DNA of 5,399 nucleotides from an uncultured bacterium (lineage in GTDB: Bacteria > Bacteroidota > Bacteroidia > Bacteroidales > JACABE01): assembly GCA_903911455.1 (NCBI GenBank), contig CAIWDQ010000023.1, positions 1 through 5,399 on the forward strand, read 5' to 3'. Positions 1-5,399 of the stretch are shown in pieces. The notes under the pieces are model-generated. The model saw only the letters and a list, made by a program, of their open reading frames with translations, was not told the origin of the DNA and did no database searches. How positions within the stretch are numbered: the stretch's first letter is position 1; the number at the start of each line of letters is the position of its first letter. A program made the position numbers and the translations under genes.

Positions 1-256
1 CGTTTATACAAACTGAAAAAACGATTGCGTATTTAATACTCCATTTATACTAATTGACGCAACAGATGTGTATTTATGGTGTTTTCCTGTTTAAATAATT
101 AAAAAAATAAAGAAAAACATTATTTTCTTAGATATTTTTTTAAATACATCTTCAAAATTGATACTTTCTTAATAAAAATCAAAAAAAAGTATAAAAAGAG
201 GTCAATTTTTAAATTAATAAATCAAAAAATAGGTCTTTTTTTACCTAAATAATGCC

Positions 257-383
257 AAATTAAGGGGTTTATTCATCAAAATTAAAAATAATTGAGGAGT
301 TAGTTGTTTAATATGCTACACTATATGAGCTTTTGTGAAAAATAGTTAATAACTATTTTAATTTATTGTAAATTAAGGGGTTT
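257..383 (+). repeat. 14-bp direct repeat pair (257-270, 370-383) with a degenerate third copy at 290-301
   Basis: The 14-mer AAATTAAGGGGTTT occurs exactly at 257-270 and again at 370-383, 113 bp apart. A related 12-mer, AATTGAGGAGTT at 290-301, matches the core AATTAAGGGGTT at 10 of 12 positions and starts 32 bp after the first core. In sequence this poor in G, two exact copies containing GGGG are unlikely to be chance. All copies are in the same orientation as the downstream gene. They could be binding sites for a regulator, or purine-rich leader elements. The copy at 370-383 sits five bases before an ATG at 386 and so resembles a Shine-Dalgarno sequence. Function is not known. Confidence 0.55.
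339..359. promoter_or_regulatory. 21-bp palindrome, candidate operator upstream of the 443 gene
   Basis: The arms AAAATAGTTA (339-348) and TAACTATTTT (350-359) are perfect reverse complements around a single central A at 349. The site lies 83 bp before the start codon at 443. An uninterrupted dyad of this length with almost no loop is more typical of a binding site for a dimeric DNA-binding protein than of an RNA terminator, and no T-run follows it. A weak promoter-like TTTG (332-335) sits just to its left, so a protein bound here could overlap a promoter. The arms are mostly A/T, which makes chance occurrence easier in this background. Confidence 0.4.
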
Positions 384-442
384 TTATGCCTAAATTTACC
401 AAAAAAAATACAGTAATTAATAACATCTAAAAACAAAATATT

Positions 443-1420
443 ATGGCTCATAATTCACATGCAAATAACACTTATTTAACCTATACAAAAGATAGTTATC
501 CTAAAGCAGACGAATTTGCAACAAATTCGCAGGGCACTATTAATAATATAGGTTTAACTATGCCCGCAGTAGCAGCTAAAGGATCAATTTTACAACCATT
601 TACTGACGATGTAAATGATAATTATCTTTTATACAGAAGTAAATGGAATATTTCTTTAAGGGCTACAAAAAAAGAAAAACTTACTGAAATAGCAATGATT
701 GCAATTCTACGACAATTTGATATAGATTTACAACATTTATATAATGAAACAACTGACGAATATAATACCGTATTTGTTAAAACCCGTTCAGCTCTTTACG
801 AAGGTCTGGCTACACATACTCAAGTATTAAATTATAAAGTATTAAGCATTGCAGCAGGTCTTTATCCTACTGTTGCAACCTTAAAAACAGCGTTCGATGC
901 TAAAGTTACTGCTTATGATTTAATAATAAAAGCTGCCGCAGATGCTAAAACAAATATTGAAAATCAATCAGTATTGATGGAAGCTGCACGTGTAAAATGG
1001 TGCGTAAAAGCCCATGGAACAACGGGTGCAATGATGGAAATTTTTGAAGAAACTCCCGAAAGGATTGATGATATCTTTAATCTTGCTATTTTTGATACCC
1101 GTCATACACATATTGATCCTGACAAGGGTGCAATCGTAATTTCGCTACCGGTTAATGGGATTTTTGCATGGAACGAGCCTTTTGACCCTACTAAAACCTA
1201 CCAGATTCATAATACTGGCTTTGGAAGTGTTGATTTGGGAAGTGCTGCTTCTGCAACCGCACTTACAATACCTAATCCTCAGACTTTAGCAGAAGATGAA
1301 ACTAAAATATTTGAAGGTGGAGAACTGGGCGATATGAGCAGCTTTTATCTTCTCTTCAAAAATAATGATACTTTTTTGCCGGGCGAAATCAAGATAAAAA
1401 TAGTACCGACACAAGTTTAA
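443..1420 (+). CDS. Hypothetical soluble protein, helical N-terminal part and beta-rich C-terminal part
   Basis: I do not recognise this 325-residue protein. It has no signal peptide and no membrane segment, so a cytoplasmic location is likely. Residues 1-60 are polar and probably loosely folded. Residues about 75-215 look mostly helical and alanine-rich, including a stretch around 145-185 that reads as a long amphipathic helix (AFDAKVTAYDLIIKAAADAK). Residues about 228-325 look like beta strands with glycine-rich turns (AIVISLPVNG, KTYQIHNTGF, the closing GEIKIKIVP), suggesting a beta-sandwich-like domain. A histidine pair, HTH at 221-223, lies at the junction. The start at 443 is the first ATG after an in-frame TAA at 428-430; no Shine-Dalgarno is present, as is usual in Bacteroidota. 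The gene stands alone on this strand, with patterned upstream DNA and a strong terminator after it. The helical-then-beta layout resembles uncharacterised Bacteroidota proteins that carry a helical domain before a fibronectin-like fold, but this is only an impression. The ORF itself is convincing; its function is not. Confidence 0.85.
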   Translation: MAHNSHANNTYLTYTKDSYPKADEFATNSQGTINNIGLTMPAVAAKGSILQPFTDDVNDNYLLYRSKWNISLRATKKEKLTEIAMIAILRQFDIDLQHLYNETTDEYNTVFVKTRSALYEGLATHTQVLNYKVLSIAAGLYPTVATLKTAFDAKVTAYDLIIKAAADAKTNIENQSVLMEAARVKWCVKAHGTTGAMMEIFEETPERIDDIFNLAIFDTRHTHIDPDKGAIVISLPVNGIFAWNEPFDPTKTYQIHNTGFGSVDLGSAASATALTIPNPQTLAEDETKIFEGGELGDMSSFYLLFKNNDTFLPGEIKIKIVPTQV

Positions 1421-1424
1421 TTAC

Positions 1425-1443
1425 GAATTAAGAATTAAGAATA
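1425..1443. repeat. Short 7-bp tandem repeat (GAATTAA) after the stop codon
   Basis: Immediately after the stop of the 443 gene, the heptamer GAATTAA occurs at 1425-1431 and 1432-1438 and continues as GAATA, preceded by TTAC. Related TTACGAATTA-type heptamer tracts are scattered in intergenic DNA of many bacteria, including Bacteroidota. With about two and a half copies this is a minimal example. No function is assigned. Confidence 0.5.
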
Positions 1444-1487
1444 GAAAAGTGCCTTAAGTACTTAAAGTACCATAAGTGTCTTAAGTT
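1443..1487. repeat. Degenerate 9-bp tandem repeat, about five units
   Basis: The tract can be read as five consecutive 9-bp units: AGAAAAGTG (1443-1451), CCTTAAGTA (1452-1460), CTTAAAGTA (1461-1469), CCATAAGTG (1470-1478) and TCTTAAGTT (1479-1487). Every unit has A-A-G-T at positions 5-8, and the rest varies. The same tract contains small palindromes, TTAAGTACTTAA at 1454-1465 and GTACTTAAAGTAC at 1458-1470. It lies between the stop codon at 1420 and the terminator at 1495-1529. Similar degenerate AAGT-rich tracts occur between genes in Bacteroidota, so this may belong to a dispersed genomic repeat family. Confidence 0.55.
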
Positions 1488-1494
1488 AAAAAAC

Positions 1495-1529
1495 AAAACC
1501 TAATCTAGTTAATACATGGATTAGGTTTT
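1495..1529. terminator. Bidirectional intrinsic terminator between convergent genes
   Basis: A perfect 11-bp stem pairs AAAACCTAATC (1495-1505) with GATTAGGTTTT (1519-1529) around a 13-base loop. On the plus strand it runs into a T-rich tail (TTTTTTATTTT, 1526-1536). On the minus strand the flanking AAAAAACAAAA (1488-1498) gives the tail TTTTGTTTTTT. It can therefore end transcription of the 443 gene from the left and of the porZ-glycosyltransferase-recO transcript from the right, 75 bases past the plus-strand stop and about 30 bases past the recO stop. Confidence 0.88.
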
Positions 1530-1558
1530 TTATTTTAATGAAAGATATTCTTAAAATT

Positions 1559-2287
1559 TTAATCCAGCACTTCTTGCAAAATAAGATGCGAATTGATCTT
1601 AGTTAATGAAGTGAGATGCAGGCGATAGTAAATAATCAACTGATCTAATAATTCCCTGCGTTGAGTTCGGCTAAGTTTAATTTCTGCAACGTTTTCAAAA
1701 GAAGTATTCATTAATTTAGAGATAAAACCACTTAAAGGCGCAATAATATAATGATCGTGCAATGGTTTCACCGACTGAAAAACACCTTCCTGTATGTTGA
1801 AAATAATATTTACATCCGAATAATTATTTTGTGGGAAAAACCCAAGATATTTGGCAAACTGAAGCATAAACATCAGATGGAAATCATTAATACTTTCAGT
1901 CGCAACATCCAGTATCTGAATTGTATTGTAAAGGAAGTTAAATAAGGCCGGATTGGATTCTTCCTCCTGAATTGACTTATAAATAATCTCATTTATGAAT
2001 AAAGAAATCGTACTCTTGCGAATGTCGTAAGGCAAGGATTGAAAAACATAATTACTCTTGATTTCCTTTAGATTTTTAATACCACTTGAGTTTTTTTTAT
2101 GATATGCAACCACCTCAACCAGCGAAAGGTGCTGCAAAAGACTAATTTTTGTCTTGGATTTAGCAGAACGCATCCCCCTAATCAAATAAGACTGCAAACC
2201 ATGTTGTTCGGTGTAAATTTTAGCAATCACACTGCTCTCGGTGTAATTAATGTGATGTAAAACTATACCGTTGGTTTTCGTGAGCAT
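1559..2287 (-). CDS. recO: DNA repair protein RecO
   Basis: RecO works in the RecFOR pathway: it binds single-stranded DNA and SSB, anneals strands, and with RecR loads RecA onto gapped DNA. The 242-residue length is normal for the family. The N-terminal OB-fold begins with the characteristic run TNGIVLHHINYTESSVIAKI, followed by YTEQHGLQSYLIRGMRS and a basic stretch to about residue 75. The rest is a mainly helical domain with the conserved LGFFP motif at 148-152 and the typical end (YYRLHL, then HLILQEVLD). The protein has no cysteine at all, so it lacks the four-cysteine zinc site seen in some RecO proteins such as that of Deinococcus. The start lies 12 bp after the stop of the glycosyltransferase gene, so recO is probably the last gene of that transcript, and a terminator hairpin follows. 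The identification rests on recalled family patterns, not on a search, but it is clear. Confidence 0.94.
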   Translation of the reverse strand: MLTKTNGIVLHHINYTESSVIAKIYTEQHGLQSYLIRGMRSAKSKTKISLLQHLSLVEVVAYHKKNSSGIKNLKEIKSNYVFQSLPYDIRKSTISLFINEIIYKSIQEEESNPALFNFLYNTIQILDVATESINDFHLMFMLQFAKYLGFFPQNNYSDVNIIFNIQEGVFQSVKPLHDHYIIAPLSGFISKLMNTSFENVAEIKLSRTQRRELLDQLIIYYRLHLTSLTKINSHLILQEVLD

Positions 2288-2299
2288 AATCAGTTCGGT

Positions 2300-4291
2300 T
2301 TATTTAAAATCATAATAAAGAGAATAGATATAACGGTTGCCTTCCTCAGTCCAGATTTCAATATCACTAATATCAAAGATTTCTTTGTTTTTGTTCCAGA
2401 TAAAAACCTTAAGAAGAGTATTTTTATCCTTAAGATTAAAATCAGCCAATCGGACAGCATAATATAAGTTCTGGACATCATCGTAAGATGTAAATAAAGT
2501 CTTTAACGGAATACCCTGCCAATTAATAGTGTTACCAAGAGTATCTTGCGTACAAATTACCAACAAAGGATTAGTTGTAGAATCTTTTGGATAAAATTTA
2601 AAGGAGATATGAAGATTATTGTATTTATTACTAATAATATTATAAATAGGTGTGGAAAATGTCGGCCCCCATTCCTTATTATTATTGAAACCATAAGAAT
2701 AAGTTGAAGAAATATACTTATTTAAATCTTGTTTAGAATCTATAATCCCTTTATTAATTCTGTACTTAAAATCATTACAATAATAAATAAATTTTTGCTC
2801 GGGAATATTACTATCATGTTTAGAGAAATAAAACATCTCATATCCATAACCCATTGACTTTTTGATAAGGCAAGGATAAGATTCTCTAATAATATCATAA
2901 AAATAAAGAGGAGTATTTACAATTCCGGCAAGAATAATCTCATCAGAAGTCTGCTCTTTTACAAATTTACTAAATTCAAGAGTAGTTATGTCATCTATAT
3001 TAAAATGAGTGCAATTAAATTTAGTATTGTACAACTTTTCATAATATCCCATAAAAAATTTACCATAACCATTCACCAAAACAGGAATATTTTTGTGCGA
3101 TTCGTCGTATATCTGTTTTATTTGCAAAGCACATTCCCGATATCCCTGATGATAGAAGAGTTGATAATATTTACGCTCAACACTTAGAGTATAGATGTTT
3201 ATTAATAAAATTAATGAAATTAGAGCAGTTTTAAAGTATTTATTTACCTCAGGAAAAAAAGAAAACAAACAAATTATCATAAAAGGGAACGAAAATATCA
3301 ACACAGAGAACTGGAGGACGGGAGCCACCATTCTTGAATAATAAAAACCTATGAATAAGGGTAAAAACACCCAGAAAAAGGAGAGTATTATGTAATTGAA
3401 CTTCGTTTTGTCAAAAGATTTATAATTTCTGATAAATAAAACGATGCCTGTCAGAACCAGTAAAAAAGTAAAGATTATTTCAAGCTTCGAATAGTGAAAA
3501 ATAAACTTTAAATACTGATATGGGAATGTATAATCGGGTGCACCTAACCAACCATCCTTACCACCAACACCTCCCACATGTAGCTGATAAAAAAAGATTT
3601 GCAGGTGTGGAATGTATAAAAGTAACATAGAAACTCCACCAACAATGTATAAAGTTAAGTTCTTTTTCTTTATAAAATACAAACCGCTAATACTTATAAT
3701 CAAAAGGAAAAGCAAATTGAAATGATGATTGTAAGCACTCAAAGCCCCAAAAAATACAAAGCCGATAAGGTATTGAAGGGTAGTCTTTTTGTTTTTATGA
3801 TTAAAAATAAAGTGAGTCCAGAAATAAACAGTAAGCAAGGCTAAAAATAAACCGCTACTATAAGGTCGCGCAATCTGACTAAACATAACAGTGAACTGTA
3901 ATGTAGATATATACGCTGAAGCGATTAAACCAACGGTGGAATTAAACCATGTTTTTGCGATACGATAAGTTAGGTACACCGAAAGCACTCCCATTATCAT
4001 AAAGGGTAGTTTTACAACAAACTCTGAGTTCCCAAAACATTTAATCCAATAATAAATAAAAACCTGAACACCTGCCGGATGCCCATCAATTAAAACACCA
4101 TTATAAATAAGATCGTGGAAATTATTGAAACGAGCACGGTACAAAGCACTTAATTCGTCAGTATTAAATGGAATTAAAGTGAAATGATAAAACCTTAGGA
4201 AAATAGAAACGATTAAAATGAGAGAAATACCAAGATTATCCGTTTTGATGAAGTTGTTAAAGATATTTTTAGTGTTTGAAATCAACTTCAT
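2300..4291 (-). CDS. GT-C fold membrane glycosyltransferase (GT39/ArnT-like) with periplasmic C-terminal domain
   Basis: This 663-residue inner-membrane protein resembles the PMT/ArnT (GT39) class, which transfers a sugar from a polyprenyl-phosphate donor to a lipid or protein on the periplasmic side. After the first membrane helix (about 21-40) comes the acidic pair D45-E46 in FNTDELSALYR, the expected catalytic position of GT-C enzymes. Next come DGHPAG (69-74), in the place of the DHPP-type motif, and ARPY (141-144). About ten to eleven hydrophobic helices span residues 21-370, for example 92-110, 146-164, 173-208, 213-231, 271-288, 298-318, 326-346 and 354-370. Residues 371-663 look soluble. 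The last part (about 535-650) is beta-rich and ends in a WNKNKEIFDISDIEIW segment like the edge strands of beta-sandwich, carbohydrate-binding-type domains. The gene lies 42 bp after porZ and 12 bp before recO, so co-transcription is likely. The class is well supported; donor and acceptor cannot be told from sequence. Glycan modification of LPS or of exported glycoproteins are both possible. Confidence 0.85.
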   Translation of the reverse strand: MKLISNTKNIFNNFIKTDNLGISLILIVSIFLRFYHFTLIPFNTDELSALYRARFNNFHDLIYNGVLIDGHPAGVQVFIYYWIKCFGNSEFVVKLPFMIMGVLSVYLTYRIAKTWFNSTVGLIASAYISTLQFTVMFSQIARPYSSGLFLALLTVYFWTHFIFNHKNKKTTLQYLIGFVFFGALSAYNHHFNLLFLLIISISGLYFIKKKNLTLYIVGGVSMLLLYIPHLQIFFYQLHVGGVGGKDGWLGAPDYTFPYQYLKFIFHYSKLEIIFTFLLVLTGIVLFIRNYKSFDKTKFNYIILSFFWVFLPLFIGFYYSRMVAPVLQFSVLIFSFPFMIICLFSFFPEVNKYFKTALISLILLINIYTLSVERKYYQLFYHQGYRECALQIKQIYDESHKNIPVLVNGYGKFFMGYYEKLYNTKFNCTHFNIDDITTLEFSKFVKEQTSDEIILAGIVNTPLYFYDIIRESYPCLIKKSMGYGYEMFYFSKHDSNIPEQKFIYYCNDFKYRINKGIIDSKQDLNKYISSTYSYGFNNNKEWGPTFSTPIYNIISNKYNNLHISFKFYPKDSTTNPLLVICTQDTLGNTINWQGIPLKTLFTSYDDVQNLYYAVRLADFNLKDKNTLLKVFIWNKNKEIFDISDIEIWTEEGNRYIYSLYYDFK

Positions 4292-4333
4292 TATAAATAG
4301 ATGTTTAAAATATCTTTTTTATCAGACGAAAGT

Positions 4334-5399
4334 CTAATTTACAAATAAAATCTTTGTAACTACAGTCTCAGTTCCATCAGTATTAGTGCAATATACAAGA
4401 TAAACCCCCGTAGCTACCTTTTGTCCGCTAAGATTCTTACCATCCCAAACGGCTTGACCTCCATAAGAAACCATATTGAAAACTAAATTACCATAAATGT
4501 CAGTTATTTTAACATTAGCATCTCTGGTAAGTCCTTTTATACCTATTACACCATTATATTCAGGGCGAACAGGATTAGGATATGCATAAACAGGATTTTC
4601 TTGTTTCTCAGTCCCTAATGTAGCAGTTCCTTTAAAAGCTACGATCCCTTCCTGTGTACCAAAGAAAACCTCACCGGTATTTGGAGCTATCACAATACTG
4701 TTGATCGAATTGGAAAGTAAAGGACTATTATCCGTAGTAAAGTGGTAAACCTGAGCAGTTCCATCATTAGAGATTAAAAATACACCCGCTCTCGAAGTAC
4801 CTATCCATTTTCTGTTGGCACCATCAACAGCAATAGCCGTTATTTCTTCAAATTCCAGTAGATGTTGTACATATCCACCGTATTCAACTAATATCGTTTG
4901 TGCATTTACAGTTGATTGACTTCCATTAATAGTATTAAAAACGTCTTCGGGAGTATATATCACTTTAATGCCTTTGTCAGTTCCTATCCACATCTGACCG
5001 TCAAGATCTTCGGCAATACAATTAATACTGTTTGTTGCAAGATCATTTCCTGCATTTATATCAACATAAGCCTTGTGAGCTCCATTATTATCATAACTAA
5101 AACAAGCCAGTTTATTACTTCTTAGAATCATCCATTTAGTATCTAACTTATCGTTAATAATAACCGAAACATCACCGTCGACAATATTACTAATATCAAA
5201 AGCATACCAACTTCCGTTAGTATATCTTATAGATAATGCTTTTGTAACCCCCGAATTAGTTACCCAAAGATTTCCTCCCTGATCAAAGCAAACTCCACCG
5301 GTTCTCATAGCACTTCGAACTCCACTAACATATTGAGCCTGTAATGTACTATTAGTCTCATTATATAAATTAATATATTTATTATTTTGAAATTCTAAC
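4334..5399 (-). CDS. porZ: PorZ-like T9SS protein: beta-propeller blades and C-terminal domain (5' end missing)
   Basis: Only the last 354 codons are visible; the frame is open to the right edge. The methionine at 5308 is internal: 30 more codons precede it without a stop, and it lies inside a propeller blade. Blades of the two-component-regulator propeller type recur as hydrophobic strand, D-x-x-G, then W/F-x-G/T: VCFDQGGNLWVTNSG, INCIAEDLDGQMWIGTDKG, ITAIAVDGANRKWIGTSRAG and INSIVIAPNTGEVFFGTQEG. After a linker, the last 85 or so residues form a T9SS-style beta-sandwich: YAYPNPVRPEY, VKITDIYGNLVF, GGQAVWDGKNLSGQKVATGVYLVY, ending VTKILFVN. PorZ of Porphyromonas gingivalis has this order, is an outer-membrane partner of PorU, PorV and PorQ, binds anionic LPS and keeps its C-terminal domain. 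PNPVRPEY and adjacency to recO favour PorZ over an ordinary secreted propeller cargo or a hybrid sensor. A generic T9SS cargo remains the main alternative, because the N-terminal half is not visible. Confidence 0.8.
   Translation of the reverse strand, partial: LEFQNNKYINLYNETNSTLQAQYVSGVRSAMRTGGVCFDQGGNLWVTNSGVTKALSIRYTNGSWYAFDISNIVDGDVSVIINDKLDTKWMILRSNKLACFSYDNNGAHKAYVDINAGNDLATNSINCIAEDLDGQMWIGTDKGIKVIYTPEDVFNTINGSQSTVNAQTILVEYGGYVQHLLEFEEITAIAVDGANRKWIGTSRAGVFLISNDGTAQVYHFTTDNSPLLSNSINSIVIAPNTGEVFFGTQEGIVAFKGTATLGTEKQENPVYAYPNPVRPEYNGVIGIKGLTRDANVKITDIYGNLVFNMVSYGGQAVWDGKNLSGQKVATGVYLVYCTNTDGTETVVTKILFVN

Larger units (their letters stand above)
1..442. other. AT-rich region without a recognisable gene, upstream of the 443 gene
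   Basis: No reading frame of useful length is open on either strand and stops are dense. Position 1 begins with an 11-codon open stretch in frame 1 (ending at the TAA at 34-36) that could be the tail of an upstream gene, but it is too short to support. A weak A/T-only-type hairpin lies at 110-129 (arms AAGAAAA and TTTTCTT, 6-base loop). The region is low complexity with long A and T runs, so G-rich islands stand out: AAGGGG at 262-267 and 375-380, and GAGGAG at 294-299. It also holds a palindrome at 339-359, listed separately. The most likely role is the promoter and 5' leader of the gene at 443. I could not identify a good Bacteroidota -7 box (TAnnTTTG). The nearest is a poor match, TTTG at 332-335 followed by TATTTT from 354. 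Confidence 0.6.

Noticed and set aside
1..36. Possible C-terminal tail of an upstream plus-strand gene (RLYKLKKRLRI then TAA)
   Set aside because: Eleven codons are too few to tell coding from chance, and another frame is open for a similar length.
25..62. Inverted repeat TTGCGT (25-30) and ACGCAA (57-62)
   Set aside because: The arms are only six bases with a 26-base spacer, with no extension and no other supporting signal.
110..129. A/T hairpin as a terminator for an upstream gene
   Set aside because: The stem has seven pairs with a single G-C and sits in A/T-run sequence where such pairings are expected by chance.
1751..1945. Plus-strand frame of 64 codons
   Set aside because: It lies entirely antisense to recO, which is strongly supported, and shows no family resemblance.
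2290..2481. Minus-strand frame of 63 codons
   Set aside because: It overlaps the end of the glycosyltransferase gene in another frame, and its composition fits a shadow frame.
3005..3187. Plus-strand frame of 60 codons
   Set aside because: It is antisense inside the glycosyltransferase gene, with no independent support.
4324..4335. Small hairpin AGAC-GAAA-GTCT at the end of the porZ-like gene
   Set aside because: The four-base stem is followed on the minus strand by an A-run rather than a T-run, so it is not an intrinsic terminator; the operon reading stands.
4916..5125. Plus-strand frame of 69 codons
   Set aside because: It is antisense inside the propeller region of the porZ-like gene and is explained by AT-rich coding sequence.
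5306..5308. Methionine codon as the start of the porZ-like gene
   Set aside because: The frame stays open for 30 more codons to the window edge, and this methionine falls within a propeller blade.

Overview
The window looks like chromosomal DNA from a member of the Bacteroidota. It is very AT-rich, its starts lack Shine-Dalgarno sequences, and it carries a RecO of the Bacteroidota type. It also carries the C-terminal part of a protein with regulator-propeller blades followed by a type IX secretion (T9SS) style C-terminal domain, best read as PorZ. I cannot place it below phylum level; an anaerobic or marine Bacteroidales/Marinilabiliales-like lineage is only a guess.

Layout. Positions 1-442 hold no convincing gene. 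This extremely AT-rich region does contain structured sites: a 14-bp direct repeat with a degenerate third copy, and a 21-bp near-perfect palindrome. Positions 443-1420 (+) encode a 325-residue soluble protein of unknown function. Positions 1421-1558 are a convergent intergenic spacer with a 7-bp tandem repeat, a degenerate 9-bp tandem repeat and a strong bidirectional terminator hairpin. From 1559 to the right edge, three genes run on the minus strand, in transcription order porZ (5' end outside the window), a GT-C glycosyltransferase, then recO. Gaps of 42 and 12 bp suggest one transcript ending at the shared terminator.

How the genes may work together. PorZ is known from Porphyromonas gingivalis as an outer-membrane T9SS attachment-complex component that binds anionic LPS. 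A polyprenyl-phosphate-sugar dependent membrane glycosyltransferase directly downstream is suggestive of a link to surface glycans, but this is inference from position. RecO (recombinational repair) is probably only a transcriptional passenger. The plus-strand gene is a separate unit with its own, possibly regulated, upstream region. No mobile element, CRISPR array, tRNA or rRNA was seen. I did not find clear evidence of a new multi-gene system. The most open items are the unknown plus-strand protein with its patterned upstream region, and the porZ-glycosyltransferase pairing.
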